Shown: positions 7,679-15,200 of the stretch, piece after piece | Layout: each line of letters opens with the position of its first letter | Numbering within the stretch: position 1 is the first letter of the stretch | Source: Alphaproteobacteria bacterium UBA998 | Lineage (GTDB): Bacteria > Pseudomonadota > Alphaproteobacteria > Rickettsiales > UBA998 | DNA: 32,878 nucleotides | Reading direction: 5' to 3' | Assembly (NCBI GenBank): GCA_002291925.1 | Contig: DBAY01000023.1 | Location: forward strand, 1,833-34,710 | The notes under the pieces: generated by a model | What the model saw: only the letters and a program-made list of their open reading frames with translations | Told to the model about the DNA's origin: nothing | Database searches by the model: none | Program-made: the position numbers and the translations under genes

Positions 7679-8052
7679 GCCACCAGCACCCTCACATCAT
7701 AGCGCAGCATCTGTGGGTCGGCGGTGACCAGCGTCAGGCCACGGCGGGAGGCCTGCGCCAAAATCATGCGGTCGAACGGGTCGTGGTGGATGAGCGGCAG
7801 GGTGTACATGGCGATGGTATCCTCCAGCGTCACATCCAGCGGGGTGAAGGGCGAGGTTTTTGCCAGTTCCCGCAAGCCGACCTGCAAATCCAGCTTACCG
7901 ATGCTGCCCTTGGCGGCAATTTCCCAGAAACTCGCGGCGCTCACATACACCTGATGCTCTGATGCTGCGATGGCCGCCCGCGCCTCCGGCTTCAGGCGTT
8001 CTACGTCACCGAGGGCGGCAAGGAAGACGTAGGTGTCGAGGAGAAGGTTCAT
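7675..8052 (-). CDS. vapC: PIN-domain toxin, VapC-like
   Basis: PIN-domain toxins are Mg-dependent ribonucleases held in check by a partner antitoxin. The 125-residue protein has the PIN acidic residues in order: LLDTYVFL (D6), SAASFWEIAAKGSIGKL (E44), HHDPFDRMILAQA (D91, D94) and LVTADPQML (D112). The SFWEIAIK-type and DPFDR motifs place it in the PIN subfamily usually paired with Phd/YefM-type antitoxins. Its ATG overlaps the stop of the upstream small gene by 4 bp (ATGA), so its translation is probably coupled to that gene and not directly to the antitoxin. The stop overlaps that of the convergent gene by 4 bp. All catalytic residues look intact. Confidence 0.88.
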   Translation of the reverse strand: MNLLLDTYVFLAALGDVERLKPEARAAIAASEHQVYVSAASFWEIAAKGSIGKLDLQVGLRELAKTSPFTPLDVTLEDTIAMYTLPLIHHDPFDRMILAQASRRGLTLVTADPQMLRYDVRVLVA

Positions 8053-8378
8053 TTAAATAAAGCTGCAGCAAGAGCTAGATTTTTCCATGTAAGTAGAAGT
8101 AGTCGATCTGTAAAACTAAGCCACGGAGTTAATTTCTGCCAGCTACTCCGAAGCGGTGGGTAATCAGGGGCAAGCAAAGACCACACTTCACCTGAAGGCC
8201 TATGTATATACCATTGCTCGCCTCCAATTTCTGTTCTCGTCAAAAGTCTGATTGGCAACATCTCCAAGCACACACCTTGTGACTTTTCCCCCTCCAGCCA
8301 CTGAGCAAAACGTTTGAATTCAACACTGGAACTAAAGTAGTCTATTTGTTCACTCCATGGATCTAAAATCTCAGACAT
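8049..8378 (-). CDS. Hypothetical protein between antitoxin and toxin
   Basis: This 109-residue protein is not recognised. It begins MSEILDPWSEQIDYF, is rich in Trp, Leu and charged residues, and ends with a hydrophobic helix-like tail (DRLLLLTWKNLALAAALF) that might be amphipathic or membrane-associated. Its DNA is clearly AT-richer than mrp or the antitoxin on either side. The start ATG is 7 bp after the antitoxin stop, and GGAG about 13 bp upstream lies in the antitoxin's end; the stop overlaps the toxin start (ATGA). The tight spacing on both sides argues for a real gene of the same operon. A third component or modulator of the toxin-antitoxin pair is possible; a chance insertion is the alternative. 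Confidence 0.7.
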   Translation of the reverse strand: MSEILDPWSEQIDYFSSSVEFKRFAQWLEGEKSQGVCLEMLPIRLLTRTEIGGEQWYIHRPSGEVWSLLAPDYPPLRSSWQKLTPWLSFTDRLLLLTWKNLALAAALFK

Positions 8379-8385
8379 TATAGCA

Positions 8386-8625
8386 TCACTTCTCCAATCC
8401 CATCTGTTTCATCAGTTCCGCACCAGGATCATCAAAGCCCGCACCTATGGAGATACGGCCCTTCAACGTGCCCAACGTGCGGCGCTCCTTGGGCGCGTCG
8501 TAGCGGCGCAGGGCCACGAGCGGGCCGCCCTCATGGCCGATGAGGATTTCATGGCCGCTGGCGGCGCGCTCGATCAGCTCGGCGAGGCGGGCCTGGGCGT
8601 CTTCGATGGAGAAACGTTCCTGCAT
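8386..8625 (-). CDS. Phd/YefM-type antitoxin
   Basis: This 79-residue protein is the expected partner of the PIN toxin. It has the short Phd/YefM N-terminal fold that binds DNA and autorepresses: MQERFSIEDAQARLAELIERAASG followed by EILIGHEGGPLVALRRY, matching the usual pattern of a helix and a strand ending in a P-V-A-x-L-x-P-like segment. The C-terminal part RTLGTLKGRISIGAGFDDP is the LG-x-L-K-G-x-I ... DDFD tail commonly seen in antitoxins paired with this PIN subfamily, which wraps the toxin. The ATG is only 9 bp after the mrp stop, with no strong ribosome binding site, so expression may depend on mrp transcription or an internal promoter. Confidence 0.85.
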   Translation of the reverse strand: MQERFSIEDAQARLAELIERAASGHEILIGHEGGPLVALRRYDAPKERRTLGTLKGRISIGAGFDDPGAELMKQMGLEK

Positions 8626-8634
8626 GGCCGGAAT

Positions 8635-9690
8635 TTAGCGGGCCGCCAGTCGCGCGGCAAGGGCGGCGAAGGGGGCGGGGTCGATGCGGCCGGTGTCGGC
8701 TTGCTCGCGCAAGGCCGGGGTGAGGGGCAGCTGGGCCAGCAGGGGCAGGCCGAACGTCTCCGCCAGCGCCTGGCCGCCGCCTTCACCAAACAGCGCATGC
8801 CGCTGGCCGGTGGGATCCTCGAACCAGCTCATGTTTTCCACTATGCCGAGGATGGGCACGCTCACCTTGCCCCACATCTGCGCGGCCTTGTGGGCGTCCT
8901 CTACGGCCACTTGTTGCGGGGTCGTAACAATCAGCGCGCCGCCGCCGTTGTAAGAGAGCGGCACGGCTTGCGCGAGGCTGAGCTGGATGTCACCGGTGCC
9001 GGGCGGCAGGTCAATGACAAGCGTATCGAGCGGCTGCTGCGGCCCGCCCCACCACGCGCCGCGCAGCATCTGTTGCAGGGTTTTCGTGATGATGGGCCCG
9101 CGCACCACCGCCGCGCCTTCCATCAGCAGCCCCATCGAGAGGCATTGCACGCCACGCGCCACGGGCGGGATGAAGCGGCCCTCCTGCACGTCCGGCTTCT
9201 GGGAAAGGCCCATCATGCGCGGCAGGGAAGGGCCGTAGAGATCGAGATCGAGCAGCCCGACCGCCTGCCCCTGCGCGGCTAGCGCCAGCGCGAGCCCAGT
9301 GGCCACCGTCGATTTGCCGACGCCGCCCTTGCCGGAGGAGACCGCGAGGATGCGCGAGACGTTCTCCACCGGCGTCAGGTTCCATTGCGCCCGGGCGCGG
9401 TCTGGTCCCGGCGCGCCCTGCGGCAGCGGGTCGCCCGGCTGGGCCTGCGCGGTGAGTACGGCGGTGACCTGCGTGATGCCGGGGAGCGCCGCCACCGCCT
9501 GCTCGCAGGCAGGCTGCAGCGCGCCGCGTATCTCTGCTTGCTTGGGGTCGATGGTGATGAGGAACCCGGCGCGGCCATCTTTCACCACAATCCCGGAGAT
9601 CAGTCCGGCCTGCACCACGTCCTGCCCTGTGACCGGATCGATCACACCCGTCAGGGCTCGGCGTATATCTTCAGGGGAGAGAGCGGCCAT
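8635..9690 (-). CDS. mrp: Mrp/ApbC-family iron-sulfur cluster carrier ATPase
   Basis: Mrp/ApbC proteins are P-loop ATPases of the MinD/Nbp35 group that carry Fe-S clusters to target enzymes. The 351-residue protein has an N-terminal MIP18/DUF59-like domain (about residues 1-85), then a deviant Walker A SSGKGGVGKST (118-128), LLDLDLYGPSLPRMMG (switch region) and VIDLPPGTGD (Walker B region). The C-terminal cluster-binding CxxC expected after ENMSWF is absent; the sequence reads EDPTGQRHALFGEGGG there. From memory some alphaproteobacterial Mrp proteins also lack the cysteines. The ATG at 9690 has GGA 9 bp upstream; an ATG at 9699 and a long open extension are less likely. It is divergent from hflK and followed within 9 bp by the antitoxin. 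Confidence 0.92.
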   Translation of the reverse strand: MAALSPEDIRRALTGVIDPVTGQDVVQAGLISGIVVKDGRAGFLITIDPKQAEIRGALQPACEQAVAALPGITQVTAVLTAQAQPGDPLPQGAPGPDRARAQWNLTPVENVSRILAVSSGKGGVGKSTVATGLALALAAQGQAVGLLDLDLYGPSLPRMMGLSQKPDVQEGRFIPPVARGVQCLSMGLLMEGAAVVRGPIITKTLQQMLRGAWWGGPQQPLDTLVIDLPPGTGDIQLSLAQAVPLSYNGGGALIVTTPQQVAVEDAHKAAQMWGKVSVPILGIVENMSWFEDPTGQRHALFGEGGGQALAETFGLPLLAQLPLTPALREQADTGRIDPAPFAALAARLAAR

Positions 9691-9805
9691 GACTTGCATT
9701 CCGTGGAAGCGATGACTTATATGATGCGGACGCGTAATTATTCTTATCGGCCTGCAGATGTAGGCGCGGCAAGGAAAGGGCGCAAGCGAAACCCAACGGG
9801 GACAC

Positions 9806-10969
9806 ATGAGCTGGACGAACAAGGGATCAGGCAATCAGGGCCCGTGGGGCCCGCGCCCAAGTGGCGGTGGCAATCACAGCGGCGGCGGCCCACGCCGTCC
9901 CGGCGGCAGTGGCGGCGGTGGCCCCACCCCGCCCGATTTCGGCGAGTTCCTGCGCCGCGGGCAGGAATCCTTCGGTAGCATGTTCGGCGGCCCCGGCGGC
10001 AACCGAACCTTCGTGCTGGTTGGCATTGGCCTCGCCCTTCTGTGGATGGGCTCCGGCATCTACCGCGTGAATGCGGACGAGCTGGGCGTGGTGTTGCGCT
10101 TCGGGCAGTATAACCGCACCACCGAGCCGGGGCTGCATTACCATCTGCCCTACCCGGTCGAATCGGTGAGCAAACCGAGCGTCAGCAGCATCAACACCGT
10201 GGAGATTGGTGCGTCGGCGGGCCAGCTTGGCCAGCAGATCTACCGCCGTGCCAGTGTCAGCGAGGCGGGCATGTCGCCGCTGCAGGAAAGCCAGATGCTG
10301 ACCGGTGATTCCAACATCGTCGAGGTGAATTTCGAGGTGCAATGGCGCATCAACGCCGCCGAGCCGGAGAAGTTCCTCTTCAACGTGCGCGATGCCGCCG
10401 CCACCGTGAAGCCGGTGGCCGAATCGGCGATGCGCGAGGTGATCGGCCAGATGAAACTGGAAGACATCCTCACCACCGAGCAGGGCTCCATCGCCCAGCG
10501 CACGCATGACATCATCCAGCAGGTGCTGAACGCTTATGATGCGGGCATCGAGGTGGTGAGCGTCAACCTCTCCAAGCCCGACGTGCCGGATGAGGTGATC
10601 GACGCGTTCCAGGACGTGAAGAAAGCGCAGCAGGATCGCGAGACGACCGTGAACGTCGCCCAGCGCTACCGCAACGAAATCCTTCCCAAGGCGCAGGGCG
10701 ATGCCTCGCGCATGGAGCAGGAGGCGCTGGCCTACAAGAACCAGGTCGTCAACCGCGCGCAGGGGGAAACCTCGCGCTTCCTCGCGGTGTATGAGCAGTT
10801 CCGCGCCGCCGAGGACGTGACCCGCAAGCGCATCTACCTCGAGACGATGGAAGAGATCATGCGCGGCATGCAGAAAGTCATCGTCGAGCCGGGCGCGTCC
10901 GGCTCTGGCGTGGTGCCCTACCTGCCGCTGCGTGAACTGGCCCCCGCCGCCGGAAAGTACAAGCCGTGA
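9806..10969 (+). CDS. hflK: HflK, membrane protease-regulator subunit
   Basis: HflK and HflC form a large SPFH/prohibitin-type membrane complex that surrounds and modulates the FtsH protease. The 387-residue protein has the characteristic Gly/Pro/Asn-rich cytoplasmic N-terminus (about residues 1-65), one transmembrane helix (FVLVGIGLALLWMGSGIYRV, about 69-88), then an SPFH domain with GVVLRFGQYNRTTEPGLHYHLPYP. It ends with coiled-coil helices rich in Ala, Gln and Glu. The ATG at 9806 follows GGGGAC. The stop TGA overlaps the hflC ATG by one base, so the two are translated from one message. Confidence 0.97.
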   Translation: MSWTNKGSGNQGPWGPRPSGGGNHSGGGPRRPGGSGGGGPTPPDFGEFLRRGQESFGSMFGGPGGNRTFVLVGIGLALLWMGSGIYRVNADELGVVLRFGQYNRTTEPGLHYHLPYPVESVSKPSVSSINTVEIGASAGQLGQQIYRRASVSEAGMSPLQESQMLTGDSNIVEVNFEVQWRINAAEPEKFLFNVRDAAATVKPVAESAMREVIGQMKLEDILTTEQGSIAQRTHDIIQQVLNAYDAGIEVVSVNLSKPDVPDEVIDAFQDVKKAQQDRETTVNVAQRYRNEILPKAQGDASRMEQEALAYKNQVVNRAQGETSRFLAVYEQFRAAEDVTRKRIYLETMEEIMRGMQKVIVEPGASGSGVVPYLPLRELAPAAGKYKP

Positions 10970-11898
10970 TGCCTCGCTCTCCCCTTATTTTCATTGTGCT
11001 GTTCGCGGTGCTCATCACCATCATTAACAGCCTCTACGTGGTCAACCAGACCGAGCAGGCGCTGGTGACCCAGTTCGGCGAAATCAAGCGCGTGGTCGAT
11101 ACGCCGGGGCTGAAGCTGAAGAAGCCGTTCATCGAGAATGTGGCGTTCTTCGACAAGCGCCTGCTGGACTTCAACGCGCCGCCCATCGAGATGATCACCG
11201 AGGATCGCGAGCGCATCGTAGTGGATGCGTATGTGAAATACCGCATCTCCGACCCCAAGCAGTTCTATAAGTCGGTGCGCACCGAGGAAGGGCTGCGCAG
11301 CCGGTTCAACAATATCCTGATTTCCGCCCTGCGCCGCGAAATCGGCAGCGTCTCGCTGCGCGAGCTGCTCTCCGGCGAGCGGCAATCCACCATGCAATCC
11401 GTGCGTGACGAGGCCAACCGCAAGGCCTCGCGGGAGGCTGTGGAAGCCGCCCCTGGCGAGACCGCCGAGCAGGAGGCCGCCGCCGAGCGTGCCGCCGCCT
11501 CGCGCGGGTTCGGCATCGAGGTGGTGGATGTGCGCATCATGCGCGCCGACCTGCCGCCGGAGATCAGCCAGTCCACCTTCAAGCGCATGCAGGCGGAATT
11601 GGCCGAGGAGGCGCAGAAATTCCGCTCGCAGGGCGAGGAGGAGTCCATCAAGATCCGCTCTTCCGCCGATCGTGAGCGCACGGAAATCCTGGCTGAGGCT
11701 GAGCGCAAGGCGCAGATCATCCGCGGCGAGGGCGACGGCGAGGCCGGGCGCATCTATGCCAGCGCGTTCAGCCGCGACCCGGTCTTCTTCGATTTCTACC
11801 GCTCGATGCAGGCGTACCGCGAAACGCTCGGCAAGTCCGATACCACGCTGGTGCTTTCGCCTGATAACGAATTCCTGCGTTATCTGGAGAAGCGCTGA
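10969..11898 (+). CDS. hflC: HflC, membrane protease-regulator subunit
   Basis: HflC is the partner of HflK in the FtsH-regulating complex. The 309-residue protein starts with one transmembrane helix (LIFIVLFAVLITIINSLYVV, about residues 5-24) followed by the SPFH domain (NQTEQALVTQFGEIKRVVDTPGLKLKKPF) and a long helical region with heptad-like charge pattern (about 160-260). The end YRETLGKSDTTLVLSPDNEFLRYL is typical of HflC. The ATG at 10969 overlaps the hflK TGA; the frame also contains a GTG just before it, which I reject because it would be inside hflK. degQ follows after 45 bp. Confidence 0.97.
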   Translation: MPRSPLIFIVLFAVLITIINSLYVVNQTEQALVTQFGEIKRVVDTPGLKLKKPFIENVAFFDKRLLDFNAPPIEMITEDRERIVVDAYVKYRISDPKQFYKSVRTEEGLRSRFNNILISALRREIGSVSLRELLSGERQSTMQSVRDEANRKASREAVEAAPGETAEQEAAAERAAASRGFGIEVVDVRIMRADLPPEISQSTFKRMQAELAEEAQKFRSQGEEESIKIRSSADRERTEILAEAERKAQIIRGEGDGEAGRIYASAFSRDPVFFDFYRSMQAYRETLGKSDTTLVLSPDNEFLRYLEKR

Positions 11899-11943
11899 GC
11901 ACTCCATCCCCTTTATCTCCCGTTTGTTATCCATAGGCCCGTC

Positions 11944-13422
11944 ATGACGCTTCGCTTGCTTCCCCGCCTGTTCTGCCTTCTGCTCGCTGCCACGCTGGCC
12001 GTGCCCGTCGCGGCCCGCCCCGCGCCCGACAGCTTCGCCGACCTCGTGGAGCGCCTGAGCCCGGCGGTGGTCAACATCTCCACCTCGCAGAAGATCAAGA
12101 GCAAGGGGCCGGGCGCCATGCCGGGCATTCCCTTCATGCTGCCGCCGGGGCAGGAGGAGCAGTTCCGTGACTTCTTCGAGCGCTTCGGCGCACCGGATGG
12201 CGGTGGCGAGCCAATGGAGCGCGAGGTGCAGTCACTGGGCTCCGGCTTCGTGGTGGATGCGGCGGGCTACATCGTCACCAACAACCACGTGATCCAGGAC
12301 GCCGAGCAGATCACGGTGAATTTCCAGGACGACACCAAGCTGGAAGCCGAGCTGGTGGGGCGTGACCCCAAGACCGACCTCGCGCTGCTGAAAGTGGAAA
12401 GCCCCAAGCCGCTGCCCTTCGTCACCTTCGGCGATTCGGACAATACCCGCGTCGGCGACTGGGTGGTGGTGATTGGCAACCCGTTTGGGCTCGGCGGCTC
12501 GGTGACGGCGGGCATCATTTCGGCGCGTGCGCGCAACATCAACGCCGGGCCGTTCGATGACTTCCTGCAGACGGACGCCGCCATCAACCGTGGCAATTCC
12601 GGCGGCCCGATGTTCAACATGAATGGCGAGGTGGTCGGCATTTCCACCGCCATCTTCTCGCCGACCGGCGGCAATATCGGCATCGGCTTCGCCACGCCCT
12701 CCACGCTGGCGAAACCCGTGCTGGAGCAGTTGCGCCAGTATGGCCGCACCCATCGCGGCTGGCTGGGGGTGAAGATCCAGCAGGTGACCGAAGAGATTGC
12801 CAAGAGCGTCGGTCTCGATACCCCGCGCGGCGCGCTGGTGCTTGAGGTGAGCCCGGACAGCCCGGCGGCCAAGGCGGGCATCAAGGATGGCGACGTGGTG
12901 CTCTCCTTCAACGGCCAGCCCATCAAGGAAATGCGCAACCTGCCGCGCCTGGTGGCCGAGACGAAGATCGGCACCACGGTGGAGGTGGTCGTGTGGCGTA
13001 ACAACCGCCAGCAGACCTACCGCGTCAAACTCGGCGAGCTGGACGAAACCGAGGAGGCCGCCGCGCCGCAGGAAGAGGATGGCGACAAGCCCGAGCTGAA
13101 AGGTGAGGAATTCCTCGGCATGGAGCTGCGCAATCTGGACAGCACGCTTGCCAAGCAGCTGAACATTGAAGGCAAGACGCAGGGTATCGTCATCGTGGCC
13201 GTGGAGCCCGGCGGGGTGGCGGCCAAGCGCGGCCTGCGCCGCTACGACATCGTGGTCGGCGTCAACCAGAGTTCGGTGAGCACGGTGAAGGAATTCCGCG
13301 CCGCCATCGACGAGGCGAAGAAAGTCGGCCGCGAGTTCGCGCTGGTGCGCGTCAGCCGGGGCAAGAACGAGTCCTACATCACCCTGCCCACCTCGCCGGA
13401 GGCGAAGGAGAAGGAAGAGTAG
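11944..13422 (+). CDS. degQ: Periplasmic serine protease of the DegP/DegQ family
   Basis: DegP/DegQ proteins degrade or refold damaged envelope proteins in the periplasm. The 492-residue precursor has a Sec-type signal peptide (about residues 1-25, cleavage after PVAARPA). The trypsin-like domain shows the triad H115 (TNNHVI), D145 (TDLALLK) and S219 (GNSGG). Two PDZ domains follow (about 270-360 and 390-480), the first beginning near WLGVKIQQVTEEIA and the second near EFLGMELRNLDS. An acidic linker (EETEEAAAPQEEDGDKPEL) separates them. Position behind hflKC is common in alphaproteobacteria. AGG lies 8 bp before the ATG at 11944. DegP versus DegQ cannot be settled from sequence alone. Confidence 0.95.
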   Translation: MTLRLLPRLFCLLLAATLAVPVAARPAPDSFADLVERLSPAVVNISTSQKIKSKGPGAMPGIPFMLPPGQEEQFRDFFERFGAPDGGGEPMEREVQSLGSGFVVDAAGYIVTNNHVIQDAEQITVNFQDDTKLEAELVGRDPKTDLALLKVESPKPLPFVTFGDSDNTRVGDWVVVIGNPFGLGGSVTAGIISARARNINAGPFDDFLQTDAAINRGNSGGPMFNMNGEVVGISTAIFSPTGGNIGIGFATPSTLAKPVLEQLRQYGRTHRGWLGVKIQQVTEEIAKSVGLDTPRGALVLEVSPDSPAAKAGIKDGDVVLSFNGQPIKEMRNLPRLVAETKIGTTVEVVVWRNNRQQTYRVKLGELDETEEAAAPQEEDGDKPELKGEEFLGMELRNLDSTLAKQLNIEGKTQGIVIVAVEPGGVAAKRGLRRYDIVVGVNQSSVSTVKEFRAAIDEAKKVGREFALVRVSRGKNESYITLPTSPEAKEKEE

Positions 13423-13481
13423 GCGTTTTCCTAAATCTCATCTCCTACAAGGTGGATTTCCTTTGTACCCGCTCCCTCCGC

Positions 13482-13558
13482 CCTCATGGTGAGCCTGTCG
13501 AACCATGATATGTGGCGCGGGCACGGGCCTGTTATCCTTCGACAGGCTCAGGATGAGG
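13482..13558. repeat. Inverted repeat A (arms 21 bp)
   Basis: The arms are 13482-13502 and 13538-13558 and match at 18 of 21 positions; their shared core is GAGCCTGTCGAA / TTCGACAGGCTC. The loop is 35 bp. From memory the core resembles a short interspersed palindrome widespread in bacterial intergenic regions. Confidence 0.8.
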
Positions 13559-13587
13559 GGCGGGGGTGGGAGAATCCAGCTAGGTAT

Positions 13588-13654
13588 GTCACCCCGCACT
13601 CGTTGCGGGGTCTCCCTGCCACACGAGGAGACCCCGCAACGAGTGCGGGGTGAC
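13588..13654. repeat. Inverted repeat B (perfect 28-bp arms)
   Basis: Arms at 13588-13615 and 13627-13654 are perfect reverse complements, separated by 11 bp containing CTGCCACACGA. The ends read GTCACCCCGC and GCGGGGTGAC. It is related to repeat E. Confidence 0.95.
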
Positions 13655-13673
13655 ATTCTGTTTTAGTAACGTC

Positions 13674-13702
13674 ATTCCGGGACGCGTCAGCGTGCCCGGA
13701 AT
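13674..13702. repeat. Inverted repeat C (ATTCCGGG / CCCGGAAT)
   Basis: Eight-bp perfect arms at 13674-13681 and 13695-13702 with a 13-bp loop. The surrounding GTCATTCCGGG resembles short palindromes common in alphaproteobacterial intergenic DNA. Confidence 0.75.
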
Positions 13703-13722
13703 CTCCTCGCGTTACGATGAAG

Positions 13723-13750
13723 ATCCTGCGCAGCCTACGGCTCGCAGGAT
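13723..13750. repeat. Inverted repeat D (ATCCTGCG / CGCAGGAT)
   Basis: Perfect 8-bp arms at 13723-13730 and 13743-13750 with a 12-bp loop. It abuts repeat C on one side and is followed by a short spacer before repeat E. Confidence 0.75.
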
Positions 13751-13772
13751 GACGACTTCCCCCCATGCATGT

Positions 13773-13838
13773 GTCACCCCGGCGCCTGCCGGGGTCTTCC
13801 TGCCACACGGGGAGACCCCGCAATGAATGCGGGGTGAC
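13773..13838. repeat. Inverted repeat E, second copy of the repeat B family
   Basis: The arms are 13773-13800 and 13811-13838, each 28 bp like those of repeat B, with a 10-bp loop that again contains TGCCACACG. The left arm has diverged (GGCGCCTGCC at its centre), so pairing is imperfect. Conserved loop and arm length show common origin with repeat B. Confidence 0.85.
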
Positions 13839-13845
13839 AGGGACG

Positions 13846-13922
13846 CGTCATTGCGAGCCATAAGCGAAGTAATCCAGCGGGCGGTACTGGATGGCCGCGT
13901 CGCTGCGCTCCTCGCCATGACG
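13846..13922. repeat. Inverted repeat F (CGTCATTGCGAG type)
   Basis: The terminal arms 13846-13857 and 13911-13922 match at 11 of 12 positions. The interior has a second pair, ATCCAG with CTGGAT. The outer motif and the interior AGCGAAGTAATCCAG resemble palindromic repeats I know from Rickettsiales and related alphaproteobacteria. Confidence 0.8.
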
Positions 13923-13967
13923 GTCCCCCAAGCGTCATGCTGTGCCCTGTCCCCGTGAAGGCGGGGG

Positions 13968-14004
13968 GTGTTTCAGCATCTTTGATAAACAGGCCCTGAA
14001 ACAC
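13968..14004. repeat. Inverted repeat G (GTGTTTCAG / CTGAAACAC)
   Basis: Perfect 9-bp arms at 13968-13976 and 13996-14004 with a 19-bp loop. It lies about 20 bp before the hemW stop and could act as a terminator-like hairpin for hemW on the minus strand, although no T-run is obvious. Confidence 0.75.
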
Positions 14005-14024
14005 ATTCATTGCGACACTGAGCT

Positions 14025-15182
14025 TTAGGCCAGCAACTCGCCCAATAACCAGTCCAGCAGCGGTAGCCCCGCTTCCGTAACGCGCAGAGTGGTGGCGTCC
14101 TCCACAAGGAAGCCTTGCCGCCCCAGTGCCTGCCGCCGCGCAAGGGGGCTGATAACCTCAGCCAGCATCAACCCGGTCGCCGCGTGCAAGGCGGCCTTGG
14201 AAAGCCCCTCACGCAGACGCAGGGCGGTGAGAAGGATTTCTTCGGCGCGCTCCGCTGGGGGAATCTTGCGGCAGGTTTCGCGCCCGTGGCCCTGGGCTTG
14301 CACCTGCGCCAGCCAGCGCTCTGGTGATTTCACGGTGGCGGTCGCCCACCAGCGGCCCGCCGCATCGCGCACCCGGCCATGCGCGCCGGGGCCGACGCCG
14401 AGATATGCCTCGCCACGCCAGTAGGCGAGGTTATGGCGGCTTTCCTGCCCGGCACGGGCGAAGTTGGAGACTTCGTAACGCACCAGCCCCGCCTCGGCGC
14501 AGCGGGTGAGTGTGTGCTCATAAAGCGCGAGCGCGGTTTCCTCGTCGGGCAGGGTGAAATCTCCCGCGCGGTAGACCCGCTCGAACGGCGTGTCGGGCTC
14601 AATGGTCAGCTGGTAGAGCGAGAGGTGATCGCCCGCCATGCTGAGCGCCTCGTCCAGCTCGGCTTGCCAGTCGAGCAGCGTCTGGCCGGGGCGGGCATAG
14701 ATGAGATCGAAGGAAAAGCGCGGGAAGATGCGCCTCGCCAGTGCCAGCGCCGCGCGGGCTTCCGCCACATTATGCTGCCGGCCCAGAAACTGCAGGTCCG
14801 CCGCGCGCAGCGACTGAATGCCGAGCGACAGCCGGTTGACCCCGGCCGCGCGAAACCCCTCGAAGCGCGCCGCCTCCGCCGAGGTGGGGTTGGCCTCCAG
14901 CGTGATTTCGATGTCGCCCGTCTGCCCGAATAGAGTGCGCGCGCGAGCGATCAGCGCCTCCACCGTGCGCGGCGGCATGAGGGAGGGCGTACCCCCGCCG
15001 AAGAAGATGCTCACCAGCTTGCTGCCCGGTGCCGTCAGGGCGGCCATCTGCTCCAGCTCCGCCAGCAGGGCGGCTTCCCATGCGGCTTCGTCCACGGCGG
15101 CGCGCACATGGCTGTTGAAGTCGCAATACGGGCATTTCGCCTTGCAGAACGGCCAGTGGATATAAAGGGCAAGGGAGGACAC
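14025..15182 (-). CDS. hemW: HemW-type radical SAM protein (HemN-like)
   Basis: HemW is a radical SAM relative of the oxygen-independent coproporphyrinogen oxidase and is thought to be a haem chaperone. The 385-residue protein begins LALYIHWPFCKAKCPYCDF, whose three cysteines (C13, C17, C20) ligate the 4Fe-4S cluster. The sequence then shows SIFFGGGTPSLM, the SAM-binding Gly motif, and VNRLSLGIQSL and SFDLIYARPGQTL. A HemN_C-like end follows. HemN proper has an N-terminal extension that is lacking here, favouring HemW. The start is a GTG: an in-frame TAA lies eight codons upstream and no ATG intervenes, so GTG is forced. The promoter region carries an inverted repeat. Confidence 0.92.
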   Translation of the reverse strand: MSSLALYIHWPFCKAKCPYCDFNSHVRAAVDEAAWEAALLAELEQMAALTAPGSKLVSIFFGGGTPSLMPPRTVEALIARARTLFGQTGDIEITLEANPTSAEAARFEGFRAAGVNRLSLGIQSLRAADLQFLGRQHNVAEARAALALARRIFPRFSFDLIYARPGQTLLDWQAELDEALSMAGDHLSLYQLTIEPDTPFERVYRAGDFTLPDEETALALYEHTLTRCAEAGLVRYEVSNFARAGQESRHNLAYWRGEAYLGVGPGAHGRVRDAAGRWWATATVKSPERWLAQVQAQGHGRETCRKIPPAERAEEILLTALRLREGLSKAALHAATGLMLAEVISPLARRQALGRQGFLVEDATTLRVTEAGLPLLDWLLGELLA

Positions 15183-15200
15183 GCGGCGGGTGGAATGGAT

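Larger units (their letters stand above)
13423..14024. other. Gene-free region filled with palindromic repeats
   Basis: No open frame here looks like a gene; the short frames present are read through repeats. The 602 bp hold at least seven separate inverted repeats, listed individually, belonging to about six different sequence families placed end to end. The flanking genes degQ (plus) and hemW (minus) converge on it. No clear T-run terminator was found for either gene, although the hairpins could serve as one. Confidence 0.8.

Noticed and set aside
9700..9834. N-terminal extension of mrp upstream to 9834
   Set aside because: It enters the hflK coding sequence (which starts at 9806), has Cys/Arg-rich composition and no conservation pattern; GGA is well placed before the ATG at 9690.
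13423..14024. CRISPR array
   Set aside because: The repeats are of different families, mostly palindromic, and not regularly spaced with unique spacers.
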